Source: Pictodentalium vernedei
Taxonomy: Eukaryota; Mollusca; Scaphopoda; Dentaliida; Dentaliidae
Length of the DNA stretch: 64,000 nt
Assembly (NCBI GenBank): GCA_031216915.1
Contig: CM062296.1
Location: 450,306,287-450,370,286 of the forward strand
Direction: 5' to 3'
Shown here one piece after another: positions 1 through 11,639 of this stretch. Numbering within the stretch: position 1 is the stretch's first letter; every line of letters begins with the position of its first letter. The notes beneath the pieces were generated by a model, which worked only from the letters and a program-made list of their open reading frames with translations, was not told the origin of the DNA and made no database searches. Both the position numbers and the translations under genes were made by a program.

Positions 1-1925
1 TCAGCCCTGATCAGTCCAAAAGGACTCTATACTTTACATGATGTCTTTTGTCTGATCGGCGCTGAATTATTTATAGGGCAAGTGGACACGTTTTTGTGTT
101 CGACACTGGCCTATCAATAAATCGGAACATTTGCTTGCCCTTACATCATTATTGGAGGTCTACGTTTATGGTAGCAAATATAATGTTTCTTATCATGTAA
201 ATGGTCTATGCCACCAGATGCTTGCAGGCAGAGTTGTTCGCCACTAAAATCAATAACAAATAACCATTATGGAAAGAATAATCAGTGTTCAACAATGCCT
301 CTTGGAATGGCGTTTTTTTCCTGAAGTCCTAATTATCCAATAGATGAATAATAGTGAGGGGATGATAAGGTGAGAAAGGAAATGTTTGTCTTGATTGATC
401 AGCGCCAACATGATCGCATACTGCACACAATTAACTGATATTTGTTACTTTCACGATGTTGTGTGAAGCTTTATTCACTGATGGATGAACTTCAAAGGGA
501 CAAAAACCCTTTACTAAACTCAGTACAAGGAGTGCTTTGTAAGAGAATTATGATAAGAATCTCTGTTCTGGAAAATAGGTAGGGGATTTGTCCCGCGGTA
601 TTCCGCCAGGTAATGACCGAGGACGGAATCATCTCCTGCCATTAGATAGATAGATATTTTTAATACATTATCTGCCTGAATAACAATGGACTCGGTGTCT
701 ATTGTGGCTTAAAATCCACTTCACATGAAAAGCATGTCTTGATGACAAACATTAAATAATTTTATCACTTAGGGGAATTAAAATTGAAAATGAAAACAAT
801 TTGATCGGTGTGTTACTGTGTGGGGAATCTCTTGGAACAAAATAGAACACTGTGTTAGGTGTTTGGTAAAAACTGAAGGTAAACACCGTCTGATCATTGA
901 ATTATTGTTTGGAAGAAATCACCGAAGAAAATAGTCCGTGATGATGAGAAGAATCCGAAGGTAAACACCCAGTCAGGTCAGTTGAATTGTCTCTACTGTC
1001 TAGCCATTCATTGTATTTTTTGCATCTCTGTGTTGTTTCTGTTAACTATGTATTAGTTAAAATTATACCCGGCTACTTGTCTAAAATTGTCCATCTATTG
1101 TTAAAATAATGTTCTGTTATTGATAATGTCGGTCTTGGTTTAGATACCAGTAAAGGTAAAACAAACAGAGTTGTCCTATGAGTTTTAATGTTTCAAATTT
1201 CTGTGTTATCTAATAAAGATAACGGGAAATGTCTAACATAATATATTTTTCGACATCAGTTGTCACGATAGATGAAAGAGAAGACCTGTCCAGAACTGAC
1301 ACTCAGTACGTAATACGGTTAGATCTATACAGCCTCGTTTTTTGTGGTGTTTTGGTATTTTAAGGATGAGGAAGCATCGGGTTTTAAACGAAATGTGTAT
1401 TCACATATTCCGATAACAGTAGGTACCATGGGATAAGCATGTACTGTGATGAGTATAAATGACACATATTCAAAGTAGGTACTAACCCTGTTTCTTAGCA
1501 GTCTCATTTGCCGACCAAATACATATTTGTAGAATCGACTATCACTGAACCAGTGTCCATGCTGCCGGGTACCCGTTGAGGCATTATTGCACTAAAAGTT
1601 TAGATTTGTCACTAAAACATCGTCATTGGCTAAAATTTTGGCACCTAAAAAGTTTCTTTCACGTGAATGAAAGCCATTATGGTTGCGAAGAGCACGAATG
1701 ATGACGAAAGACTATATAAATTTTCACAAGCGGTTGAAAAAAAGAAAACAGTTGGTATCCTCAAAATATCAACCAACCAGTTTAGTGGGTGGGACAGTTT
1801 GAGTCCATTGGGGCGAATCTCAAATTTCGAGTTCAATTGAATCTCGAATCAGAATCTATAATCGAATGTCGCTGTTTTCAAGTTGTCGATATTGGACATG
1901 TCTACAGATATAGGGGATCTCAAAC
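1..1925. other. AT-rich stretch, no feature recognised
   Basis: I see no coding region with recognisable motifs and no clear repeat structure in this stretch. The only open frames are 60-63 codons, of low complexity and on the minus strand, as expected by chance in AT-rich DNA. Confidence 0.5.
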
Positions 1926-1927
1926 GA

Positions 1928-2051
1928 GTGATGTTTGGATATAAGATGTTTTGAAACGAGTTTGATGAATTTGATTCCCAACGAGCCTTTAGGCGAGTTG
2001 TGAATCAAATTCATCAAACGAGTTTCAAAAAACCTTATATCCAAATATCAC
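1928..2051. repeat. Long inverted repeat (hairpin), single copy
   Basis: Two arms of about 50 bases are near-perfect reverse complements around a loop of roughly 24 bases. The left arm runs from GTGATGTTTGGATA to AAATTTGATTC-type sequence, and the right arm runs back to TATCCAAATATCAC. I saw no second copy in the window. It could be a foldback MITE whose ends have decayed. Confidence 0.7.
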
Positions 2052-2645
2052 GAGTTAAAGATGCTGTATATCACATGAGTTTTCGAATGTTTTTTACACT
2101 TTTTATTTAATTCATTGTCTCTAAATTTTCCCAAAACAACCGATAGTCCGTTCGTTGGCTCAGACGCTTCACACCATGACGTCACGAATGCGCTTTACTT
2201 GAACCTGTTGTCGTAATTGACGTCATGGGAACGTCATGTCAAGAATACAATGCTGCTGCTATGGGACCACGCGACGATTAGACACTAGTTGATAATCAGG
2301 AAATAAGACATGGGTTGTTACGTCGAAATTAACGACGTTTCATGTAATATAAAGAATATAGCAAATATTCTCAGTTTCCATTACAGTATTGTTTTAAACG
2401 AGAACCATATGCTTGAGCAAGACAAACAAAGGAAAACGAAATATTTAAGAAACGTATGTAAAGAAGTTTCGGAAGCGGAACCTCCTTGAACTCTTCTTCT
2501 GGTATCGGGTGTCCCGTACGCGAGACTCGATGTCAGAAAAAGAGGCCGAGAGAAGACACTTAGCAAGATTTTGAGAACATTTCCAGGACTCGAAGAATGG
2601 AATGGAATTGATTACATCGTGTGAATTTAAAATCTTTTCTGTCAA
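2052..2645. other. No feature recognised
   Basis: Unassigned sequence between the hairpin and a SINE 3' end. Short open frames on the minus strand show no family motif. Confidence 0.4.
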
Positions 2646-2648
2646 AGT

Positions 2649-2689
2649 TTGTGGCCACGATTAGCCATTGTGCAGACCTTAAACACCGA

Positions 2690-2724
<35 letters not shown>

Positions 2725-2726
2725 AT
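2649..2726 (+). mobile_element. SINE 3' end fragment with TAAA tail
   Basis: The sequence GATTAGCCATTGTGCA followed by TTAAACACC and about ten TAAA repeats matches the 3' end of the fuller SINE at 9150-9545. The 5' part is missing, so this is a truncated copy. Confidence 0.7.
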
Positions 2727-2989
2727 TTGGGGTTAAATAAATAGCCAATTAGTTAAGTGCTTCATCCTCAGAATTTTGATTGGCAAAGTTCTGATCAATA
2801 ATTAGGAACACAATCCATAATAATTATTTTGTATTACAGAGCCCTGCGATCTCCTTGAGAGATGATATCATTGATTTGATCGTTTGGTACTCAAAGTTCG
2901 GTTTTTAAGGACAAAGTATGTTTCTCAAGTGTCAGATATACTCTCTATCGCCGATTGAAATTATTTATATTTTTTATAAAGTACGAAAA

Positions 2990-3175
2990 AGTCTTGTCAC
3001 AACTATTGATGTTACAACACCTGATAATGTTACAACCATCCATAATGCTGTAACATAATGCTATAAAAGCTGATAATGTTATAATTAACCGATACTGTTA
3101 ATTTTTTTACCAAAATTTTCTAAACCGATAGTGTTATAAAAAACAGCCGATAATATTATAGTTTTTTTTCAAACC
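2990..3175. repeat. Degenerate TAACATTATC-type simple motif cluster
   Basis: The motif GATAATGTTATAA and close variants recur several times. The same motif in reverse orientation (TTATAACATTATCTG) occurs at about 5620-5770 and 6350-6390. The two clusters could be the ends of one old element or independent simple repeats; I cannot decide which. Confidence 0.45.
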
Positions 3176-3670
3176 GAGTGTTACACAATTTTAATGTTAG
3201 AACTTCACAATTGAATTTTGTATGGTAGCCCGTGGCGACCGAATGCCGCTTGATTCCCTTAGTTTTAGCTTATGTGACGATCCCTGTGACAAACACAACG
3301 GACCGACCATGGTGTGGCCTGGTGTGAGAAAACTTTGAAAAGTGGTGTCAAAAGAAGCAAACTCATTCACTCTTAGAAACCAACCAGGGGAATGTATTAC
3401 TGAACAATACATCACATATTTTCCCGAGGTGGCGCTGCACTGCATAAATGGCAGGATTTTAAAACCTATCCCATAAGTTCCACGCCTTTAATTTGGTAAC
3501 CCAATGACGAATTGAGCGAACGGGCTATCGGATTGTCAGATTGTGAGATGATGTCCTGAGTTAAATTTTCAGACTGAAACATTTCTTTGGAAATCACTCC
3601 ACTTTCTGGAATTCCGATAAGCTGTTTGATTGATCGCTATTGGGCACCTTGCCAATATTATGCACAGGTC
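3176..3670. other. No feature recognised
   Basis: No recognised coding or repeat content. A short block around 3555-3605 resembles 5411-5470 (both contain TTTCTTTGGAAATCA-like sequence), suggesting another degraded dispersed repeat. Confidence 0.35.
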
Positions 3671-3912
3671 TGAGAATAAGCAGTCTGACATTTGCAGAAT
3701 GAGGTGCCCAGAGGGTGAATTTAATGATGCTATCCCATACAGTGGGCCAATTTATCCTTTGGGTACCTCTTTATGCTTACTCTTGAGACTCTGATTCAGA
3801 TTGAGGTTCACAGAGGGTAAATTTAGTGATGCTACCCTACTATGCAGGGTAGCATCACTAAATTCACCCTCTGTGGACCTCATTTTGCAGATGTCAGTCT
3901 GCTTATTTTATG
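3671..3912. repeat. Palindromic foldback element, copy 1
   Basis: The tightest stem is 3803-3881, with arms containing GTAGCATCACTAAATT and its complement around a loop of a few bases. A third, direct copy of the arm lies at 3678-3755, so the element holds three arm copies. It is related to the hairpin at 4251-4457 (shared AATAAGCAG, CCCAGAGG and GAATTT blocks). Confidence 0.7.
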
Positions 3913-4250
3913 GCTTGATTATGCAGCGATGCGATCTATTTCAGCCCATGACGCCGGGTGGTCTGAAAAGGGTAGGGTAGATCGAGAGCGGTGGAGCCCC
4001 TGCCCCTCCCCCACACTTCCGACAGGATAGGGAAATGTTTGCAATTTCCAAGTGATTCTGGACAAGGAGAGTAGATTCAGGGTACATCTAGGGGCGAATC
4101 CTCCAACTTAAGTCATATCGTTCTCAAGTAACAAGGATATAACATATCGAGCGAGCAAACGAGTGCTGTGATGATCAAACCAGCTTACTGTTCATTACAT
4201 TGCTCATTTAAGTTTTCTAACCTTCGTATGCTCAGTTCTTGCTTCAACAA

Positions 4251-4457
4251 CAAGCCTGAAAATAAGCAGACTGTCATCTGCAGAATAAGACCCCCAGAGG
4301 ATGAATTTGGTGATGCCACCCTGGCCTAAGCAGAAAGAGGTACCCAGAGGATAAATTGGGGGGGGGGAACTCAAGTCCACTGTATGGGTCAGCATCAACA
4401 AATTCACCCTCTGGGGTCATCATTCTGCAAATAACAGATTGCTTATTTTCAGACTTG
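4251..4457. repeat. Palindromic foldback element, copy 2
   Basis: The ends CAAGCCTGAAAATAAGC and GCTTATTTTCAGACTTG are inverted repeats, and the complementarity continues inward for about 65 bases per arm with mismatches. The loop contains a run of nine G. It belongs to the same family as 3671-3912. Confidence 0.75.
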
Positions 4458-5740
4458 TTCAGAAACTGCAAAAAGGTTTCCTTCACAGTGACACGCTTCA
4501 CTGCTGCCGTCACTCACAGCAACTCGTTGAGGCCACAGTGGTGTATGGTTCGGAAAGGAAAGATTTTTTTGCCAGAATTTAATTTCTTCCCGGTGTTAAG
4601 TTTAGTTGGATATGCTACATGGCAACAATATGGCGAAGGTTGAAGGCTTCTCCACTTGTGGCATTCACCATAGGCGTATGAGATTTTATTTTGTTGAGGG
4701 GAGGAAGCAAATTTGGCTCTAATTTTAACAACGAAATGCCCTGTTTAGCAGAGGTTTGCCATGAATATACACTTTTTGCTCTGATTTGTTTAAAAATTGC
4801 AAAAATTCCCGCACCCATCTCATATACTTCTCAAACCTCCAAGTCGATCGCGATGGTGTTCCTGTAGCCATGTTATGAAATCAGGATGTGTTGGGTATTG
4901 TTCCCTTGAAAGTTCCATCAACTAGAATCAATGGGAGGCTGTACTGCAGTGAAAGACTGTTCCATTTCCAAACCTACTTGTTTTATCCTCCGGAGATCCC
5001 GCGTTCATGACATTTAGGTCACGATTGGTGGCGACTCATCCTAGGGGCCAGGGGAGCCCTGGGCCACAGAGGAAGGTGGACACAGAGAGTCCCATGAGAA
5101 TGGACTCAAAGAAACCATGGATGGTGGTATGAACCCGAGTTTACTTCAGATTTGGATGAGAGTTAAGACTGAACAAGCAAGTGAAGGAAAATCAATGAGG
5201 ATCGGGACACAGTCAATGAAATAACCTCCTGTAGTGGGGTCGGATTGGTACCCTGATAACGGCCGACTATCGAACGCTAGATAACTGTTCACGTGGCTGA
5301 ACAGGGACTCACTCCATATGTAATACGGTGCAATAGAAAGCAACACTGCAGCATGCAGGGGAAGGCCCTGATAGCAAGCAATCAAGCAGACTCTCGGAAT
5401 GCCAGAAGCTGAGGAGATTTCTAAAGAAATATTTCAGGCTGAAAAATTATCTTTGGAAATCAACCCTCTGGTTGTTTTCTTTTGAATGAGATTGCTTTTT
5501 CAATCATTTCTCACAGCGGCCCGGTGTCTGTTGGTCTCAGAAACCCCATATAAGCTAATGGCGGGGTGGGGGAGGGGGTGGCCTTTGACCGTCACTGACC
5601 ACCAAAATAATTCAATTGGAAAATTATCGGTTAAATTGCGTAACACTATTGATAGAAAAACCTATAACATTATCTGTTGATTTTTATAACTCTCTCGGTT
5701 GGAAAATTTTACCAAACAATATAACCTTATCAGTTGATTA
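4458..5740. other. No gene recognised
   Basis: Several 60-95 codon frames exist but none has a family motif or codon pattern that I can defend. The end (5620-5740) holds more of the TAACATTATC-like motif. Confidence 0.4.
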
Positions 5741-6345
5741 TAGCATTATCAATTTTTATAACTTTATTATAAGTTATTGTTAAGAAATGATGGTAAGATG
5801 GTTTGAGGTTTGCGGCTCGGACCTTATGTTCAACGAGGTTGAACATATGCTCCGAGCCGCAAACCTCAGATCATGTTACCGTCAATTCATCACAATGACG
5901 TATATGTTCCAATAAGACCCCACCCATAGTCCAAAACCCACATCGTGGAAGGAACAAGGAACCTTGAATGAACAAGGCAGTTTTAACGATAATCAGTTTT
6001 GCATATAAACCTCTCGTGTACCCCACGAGTCACTGGTCAACAAAATATCAGTAACTTAGATAAAGGTCGAAGTTACTCAAAATTCTTGAATTGAACAGAG
6101 ATGGAGTAACCTCCACCTTTTTATTAGTGGGTTGTAGGTGTACACTCATAGAATGATCATTGGACTAAAAAATACAATTTTATAGGCTGTATGCACTTAG
6201 AATCTCCTCCCATTGTATCACCTTTACAAATAGTTCACTCGGTGACGACAGGTGGTAACATATGCCACTGGAACCGTGAACATAGAAAAAGCTAAGCCAG
6301 CTCTCGACCAATCAGTGGGTGAGACTTTTAGTCTTATTGGAACAT
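5741..6345 (-). repeat. Composite double-hairpin repeat, copy 1
   Basis: This is about 600 bases with two hairpins. One is at 5761-5935, with arms holding GAGGTTTGCGGCTCGG and its complement. A weaker one is near 6070-6125 and contains GAGATGGAGTAACC. The whole block matches 61310-61925 in reverse orientation, including the flank around AGCTCTCG-CCAATCAG. It is flanked on both sides by TAACATTATC-type motifs, so it may have inserted into that cluster. Confidence 0.7.
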
Positions 6346-6399
6346 TATTTTATAACATTATCTGTTGTTGTAACATTATAGATTGTAACCAGGCTGTTG

Positions 6400-7335
6400 A
6401 AATTTATTCACAATAAAGCAAAACACCAAAAACGAAAACGAGTAGAAGTGAATTCTTCCCTGGTTTGCAAATAATTTGTCAGACAGTTGAGTCGCTATTT
6501 GAAAATATCACTTTGACCTTTTAATAACAACCTGCGGGTTTCCGTTAGTTTTTGTACGATTTCCTAATGGAATAAAACAGTACAATCGATGTTCGAATAT
6601 TAGCATGCAAATACAAAAATGGCGCCTGACACTATAACACGTGGCGACAAAGTTATCTGTAAACTTTTTGTCTATTTTAAAACGTTGGGTTCATGACTGT
6701 ACTACCTATCACTAAGGTTTATAATCTTAAAGGCAAACCGAAATTAGCAAGATAAGTGTATGTAAATATGCCATTACACTTTTGCTAATGCGATTGTGTG
6801 AGTTTTGTCGATTTAACTGCAAATGCCAGAGCAAAACGGCGCTTGGGGATAAAGTCGCAGACTCAATTAATTTAGCTATGCGCCTGTTTAATTAAACCGC
6901 TTACAACTGGGAATTTCTCTTTTCTTTACCGTAAATTTCTGATTCCGTGCGAACAACTTTATTTCTCGCCATTTCCCTGCATTGAATGGTCGACTGGACA
7001 CAATAGAGTGCTCGTTTGCAACCAGACAATATTTTGGCAGACAATCAGGGAAATTAGAACTGTCCTGATATCCTGACCAATTTCGGAATGTGCACAACGA
7101 CTCTTTCTAATAGTGTAGTTGGAATACTGTTTCAGTATAGAGAGAGAGCTGTTTACAAATAACATTTTGGTGGGTGTAACTTCCTTCCCTAGAAGGGGCA
7201 CACGAAGCACATTCAACTGATGAACTGCCGTTGCAACTCCACTGTCAATGAACTTATTGTTAGCAAATACCTATTTTGAGCCTTCAGAAAACGAAATATT
7301 GGATAACTGTGAAGTGGAGCTAGGCGTCCGGAATA
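6400..7335. other. No feature recognised
   Basis: Unassigned AT-rich sequence with no coding motifs. Confidence 0.4.
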
Positions 7336-7345
7336 TGACTGATTT

Positions 7346-7500
7346 GGGGGGGGGGGGGGGGGGGGCGGGGAGGGGAAAGTGTGATTTTTCCCGACTGTAA
7401 TGACTCAAGTACCGACTTATAAAATATTCCAACTGCATCATCGCGGTATGTCTTTATGATGCAGATGGAATATTGGTCAGTCGCGATTACATTTTAAAAG
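7346..7500. repeat. Poly-G tract followed by a small hairpin
   Basis: A long G run (about 20) precedes a hairpin at about 7424-7476, whose arms read AATATTCCAACTGCATCAT and its near complement. A related block (GAATATTCCAGCTGCATGATC) lies at 28240-28265, and a similar G run is found at about 61122-61143. Confidence 0.6.
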
Positions 7501-7578
7501 ACCTCTGAGAAATGATTTCGTGGATAAATAAAATACTCCCGAAGTAGTCGTGACGCAGCTTCCTATCCATCCACTTAA

Positions 7579-7823
7579 CCCTTCACCTAACACGAAAAGG
7601 AGACGACACCTGCAAATAAAATTCTTGAATAACTAAATATTTTAATTTTTTGTCTCAAAAACATAGTTTATGACCCCTCATTGGAACGAGCTCGACGAAC
7701 TCGTTCCAACGAGGGGTCATAACCTATGTTTTTGAGACAAAAAATGAAAAAAAATAATTAAAATTAAGTGGCGATTTTTGAGAATAGCGCTGGCCGGTTT
7801 TGACCGTTACGAAGGGCAAAGGG
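7579..7823 (-). mobile_element. TTAA hairpin MITE, family 1
   Basis: A 245-base element is bounded by TTAA on both sides (7575-7578 and 7824-7827). Its ends are CCCTTCACCTAAC and the complementary GGGCAAAGGG type. The centre is a near-perfect hairpin of about 50-base arms containing ATAGTTTATGACCCCTC and GAACGAGCTCG. It has no coding capacity. Duplicated TTAA and CCC..GGG ends suggest mobilisation by a piggyBac-type transposase, which is an inference. Sister copies are near 24387, 29540, 48436 and 57805. Confidence 0.85.
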
Positions 7824-7833
7824 TTAACACGTA

Positions 7834-8060
7834 CTGCACCCCAAACCACCCATGCTTAGCCCAGACGACCCGAATCGGGTACTGCCGATCTCAAACTTGT
7901 ATGGCTGACTGTGTGTGTGACAGTATTCCAAGTATCACATCTACTCTGGTAAGAAGTAGATGATTACTTACAAGAACGAATCTTTATCAAAGACTCCAAT
8001 CCAGACGGAAATGTCTCGTCTGGAAAATTACTGAGGAGGGGGTGTTACTCCAAACTACCT
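7834..8060. repeat. Dispersed repeat shared with 60765-61000
   Basis: Blocks such as GACTGTGTGTGTGACA, CCAAGTATCAC and the preceding CCATGCTTAGCCC-type sequence recur in the same order and orientation at 60765-61000. I cannot define boundaries or class. Confidence 0.5.
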
Positions 8061-8383
8061 CTTTGTGCCCCCCTGGGGGGTACCCCTACCCCATCCGCCG
8101 TGCTTTTGCAATGATACATTATCCCCATGCTGCAAGTAGCAATATACGCATCCTAAGAAGTGTAAATGTGCTATCAACCAGCTGCAAAATAGTCTGCACT
8201 GGACAGTCGGTCAATGAAGAAGTCTGAGCCTAACGTTGCGCGACTTTTCTACGTGTTTCTGGGTAATGGGGGTCAATATGTTACCTTTTGTAAATTTCTG
8301 AAAATTTTATTAGTTTTAATACGTAAAGTGCAAGCTGTGTATACACAACATTGAGTCAGACGAAATTTTTATACGGCTGACAA

Positions 8384-8680
8384 TCAGAGTGATCTCCACT
8401 TTGTTCGTTTATCTTTCAAAATGTAGATACACAATTAGCGCCTTGCGTTAAACAATTAAGCATTCACACATTTATTATTTATTCAGCAGTGTTGATATAT
8501 TAGCATACAGAAAGAGTACTTGGTGAGATAATATCAGTAAAACAGATTGTTAGTGTTCTTTTCAGTTAGAGTGATATCCCCTTTGTTTATTCATCTTTCA
8601 AAATGTCGGCATACGATAAGGGTTTTATGCGTGCTTACGAGTTCAATATGCAGAAAAAGTAGTCGGTAAGATCTATGCAC
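8384..8680. repeat. Two-unit degenerate tandem repeat
   Basis: The block AGAGTGATCTCCACTTTGTT followed by a CTTTCAAAATGT block occurs at 8386 and again, slightly changed, at about 8569. A second anchor (ATACAGAAAGAGTACTTGGT versus ATGCAGAAAAAGTAGTCGGT) is also repeated. The unit is about 180 bases. Confidence 0.6.
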
Positions 8681-8699
8681 GGCGCTGGAGTGGGTGGGT

Positions 8700-9140
8700 G
8701 GTCAAACGGGTCAAAAACACGTTTTATCACCCCATTGCAATTTTTCTCCTGCTGCTGTTTTATGCTAAATTAAACACTTTACAAGTTATTTAGACGAATA
8801 TACATATATTAGAGCTCTATTAGGGGGTTGCGTTGATGGGAATGTTGATAATTTGGCCCATCTGGGCCCAGATTGGCACAAGATTGTATGAACCTGCAGC
8901 CTGTTCAGCCTTGAGTGTCTCGATTTCTATAATCGCGTATCCTATTTGTGTATTTAAACATTTCTTATAAACCAATATGATCAAAGGTCTCTTTGGTTCA
9001 GGTTGATTCAAAAGAAAATCATTCGGTTATGTGGGAGGAGAGGGTTTCCAATTCCATTGCCGGACTTGTGTTTTACATACCATGTGACGTGCACTTCTCA
9101 CAATAAAATATGTTTAAACTAAAATAAAGTCATTGTAGTT
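8700..9140. other. No feature recognised
   Basis: Unassigned sequence before the SINE, without coding or repeat signature. Confidence 0.4.
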
Positions 9141-9149
9141 CATACAATT

Positions 9150-9480
9150 CGTCGAGCCCGGTTAGTCCTCGGATGGGTGACCTGTCTGAGCGATCGATTC
9201 GGACTCCCTCGTTGTGCCCTTGGGCAAGGCACTTAACCCCGATTGTCCACATGGGGGCACGATGACACCGTTTACTAAGGCGTACTGCGCGTCGATGGGG
9301 CGCATGTCTTCAACCAATCTAACCTTGCCTGTACTGCAGTGCGGAGTTACGATGTTGGGGAGCTGGCAGCTGCTCGTCGTTGCTCGGTGGTTCTCTCAGG
9401 GTACTCCGGCTTCCTCCACCCGTAAAAATGTCACGGTCATGATTAGCCATTGTGCATAAGTATTTAACCGTAAACAACAA

Positions 9481-9543
<63 letters not shown>

Positions 9544-9545
9544 AT
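9150..9545 (+). mobile_element. 5S rRNA-headed SINE with long TAAA tail
   Basis: The head GAGCCCGGTTAGTCCTCGG followed by ATGGGTGACC resembles the 3' half of 5S rRNA (the box C promoter region). The body contains CTTGGGCAAGGCACTTAACC, GGCGTACTGCGCGTCGATGG and GCTCGTCGTTGCTCGGTGG, and ends in about 16 TAAA units. The same body is seen at 47913-48320, 57574-58150, 59684-60266 and 62386-62645. The 5' end is truncated. The 81-codon frame inside it is not a gene. Confidence 0.85.
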
Positions 9546-10088
9546 AGTTCATACAATTCAAACAAAATAATCAGGTTCAGTTCATACATAGTCCAGAACA
9601 GCCAAATAAAAGATCTAATGTAGGTCTTTGCCTCCCAGTTTTCAGAATTTCATCTGTTTTTCATAAAATTGCTCAATCAACATTCTGCAACATTAGCATT
9701 TAGTCCAGCTGTTCAGTCATGTATGCAGTGAACAATATGTTTCTGCGAAATTCTCAGTTCTGGGACAAATCCAGTCACAATAATTAAATAAATATATTAT
9801 CAACAAGTCTACGTGAGCAATCAATTTACTACTTTGGCCTGGTTCTTTATTGATGAAATAAAGACTTTTTCCTTACTGGATCATTACAAGTGCGGTTATT
9901 TGGACAGTGAATTAAGGCACAATTTCAATTGAACTTGAAAATTTAAAAAGAGTTTCTCCTCGTGAAATGCTCTGAAAGTATTTGAATATACAGCAAACAA
10001 ACGCAACACCAACCATACATATACATGACCATGCAATCCACGTATGACCTTGTTTGACAGTGAAATAACACAATATACACTGTGATAA
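9546..10088. other. No feature recognised
   Basis: Unassigned AT-rich sequence between a SINE and a MITE. Confidence 0.4.
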
Positions 10089-10090
10089 AA

Positions 10091-10378
10091 CAGTTAAAAC
10101 CAGAAGTCCTGTCACGAACTGTGGGATTATCTAGGCTTAATTGCGCGTAGGAATTGCGCGCAATTGGCATATCGAATGGCAGCCAAAGCATGGTAGAGTC
10201 TCAAAGTTACTCATAGCAAACACAGGCAATGTTTCTGCCAATGGACCTCCGGGTTACCCGGAGGTCCATTGGCTGAAACATTGCTTGTGCACAAGCCATG
10301 TGTACAGAATTTGATAGCTGTACTATGGTCATAACGCTATTAGTGCGCATGTCATGACAGGACTTCTAGTTTCAACTG
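10091..10378. mobile_element. Tc1-type hairpin MITE with Sleeping Beauty-like TIRs, copy 1
   Basis: The ends CAGTTAAAACCAGAAGTCC and the complement of GGACTTCTAGTTTCAACTG form terminal inverted repeats. They resemble the CAGTTGAAGT-type ends of Sleeping Beauty-like Tc1 transposons (family knowledge). A TA follows at the right end; the left TA is mutated. The centre is a hairpin, with CCTCCGGGTTACCCGGAGG at its tip and AATGTTTCTGCCAATGGACC in the stem. A second copy is at 59275-59588. It has no coding capacity. Confidence 0.8.
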
Positions 10379-10655
10379 TAGTTGGTATGACACCCACAAT
10401 CAATACAATTTAACATGTTTTCAAACTACACTTGGATCTGTTGAATATAGCTAAATAAGCAATACAAAACTATACAATAAAATAATGTTTCGGAGGGGGG
10501 GGGGTTTGCAGGAAATGGGGTGGGTGGTCGACATGACCAGAAAAACTGTGCGGAAAATAAGGAAAAAACTGGCTGTTTAGGCGTGGGTGGATGGTCAAAT
10601 GCCAAAAAACCTCGAAAAAACCCCAATGAAGTCGATGTTTAAATTATAAATCAGT
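10379..10655. other. No feature recognised
   Basis: Short unassigned stretch with a G run at about 10495-10504. Confidence 0.4.
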
Positions 10656-10741
10656 TTACGATTTGAACTAAGATGGAGCGACCTTCATCCAATTCATTGA
10701 TTATTTGTCCGGTGACATCATGGGGTAAACGAGAGGTACAG
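10656..10741 (+). repeat. Fragment of the composite double-hairpin repeat
   Basis: The blocks AAGATGGAGCGACC, GATTATTTGTCCGGTGAC and TGGGGTAAACGAGAGGT match part of 61550-61645. The fragment abuts the broken 5' edge of the Tc1 copy, so this is a junction of two damaged elements. Confidence 0.65.
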
Positions 10742-11524
10742 AGATATGGAGAAGACCGGGAGAGCGATTCCATGCAGCCAACATTGCTGAGCATGACCGT
10801 TATGGTGGCGGGTCAATCATGGATGGGGCGGCATCAGCTGGGATGGACGTACAGAGCTCTGTGTCCTTGAACGTGGTACATTGCACAGAGGTATATTGAT
10901 GAGATCCTGGATGTCCACGCCATATTGTATGCAGGTGCAGTGGGTGATAGATTCATTCTGATGGACGATAATGCCCTTCCTCATGTTGCCCATGCTGTCG
11001 GGGAGTACCGACAGAGGGAGGGGATTGAGCGTATGGACTGGGCAGCAAGATTCCCTGACCTCAATCCAATACAACATGTCTGGAATGAGTTGCAGCTTGC
11101 AAGTTCAGCCCGTCCAGTCCAGCCAAGAAGTGTCCAGGAGCTTGGTGTGCATTCTGGTCCAAGAACGGAACAACATCCCACAAAGGACCACCAGGAACCT
11201 GATTGGAAGCATGAGAAGACGTTGACAAGCCGTAATTGAAAGTAATGAGTCTCATAATCCATATTGAACCCATACCAGTTCGCTCCATCAACTTTTTGGC
11301 ATATTGAAAAATTTTCTCTTTTACCAATAATATCCATTTTCCATGGTTATCGTATTCAAAAGCTAAAAAATAATGTCAAACACAAATAAAATCTTAATTT
11401 CTGTACTTAAATCATTAAAGCTATAATTAAATAAAAAATATATATACTTTTCATTACAATATTTCAACTAAAACGTAAAACAGGTAGCTGGATGTACTTG
11501 GTGCTTAGCAAACTTTGAGTAGTA
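10742..11524 (+). pseudogene. 5'-truncated Tc1-like transposon with DD34E transposase remnant
   Basis: Tc1/mariner transposases cut and rejoin DNA at TA sites using an Asp-Asp-Glu triad. Here only the C-terminal half of the transposase remains. The best frame is 10925-11239, with FILMDDNALPHVAH followed by a WAARFPDLNPIQHVWNEL block. The spacing from the Asp of DDN to the Gln of PIQ is 34 residues, as in DD34E enzymes, but the catalytic Glu is Gln here. The right TIR (ending GCTTAGCAAACTTTGAGTAG at about 11520) matches that of the complete copy at 14421-15988. The frame shifts in the middle. It is certainly dead and would need another copy's enzyme. Confidence 0.85.
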
Positions 11525-11544
11525 TTTTTGCGATCAGAGTTTAC

Positions 11545-11636
11545 TATCGGTATTTGGGGGAATTCTCCGACACGAGGTGACCTTGGCTGTCGAAACTGTC
11601 GTTAAACCCCAATAAATCAATAAATAAATATTTGAG
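11545..11636 (+). mobile_element. SINE/LINE 3' tail fragment
   Basis: GAGGTGACCTTGGCTGTCG followed by GTCGTTAAACCCCAATAAAT and a short TAAA tail matches the 3' ends of the SINEs near 57574 and 60220 and resembles the LINE end at 32328. Only the tail survives. Confidence 0.65.
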
Positions 11637-11639
11637 GAA

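Noticed and set aside
9214-9459. 81-codon open frame
   Set aside because: It lies entirely inside the 5S-headed SINE and recurs as SINE body, so it is not a gene.
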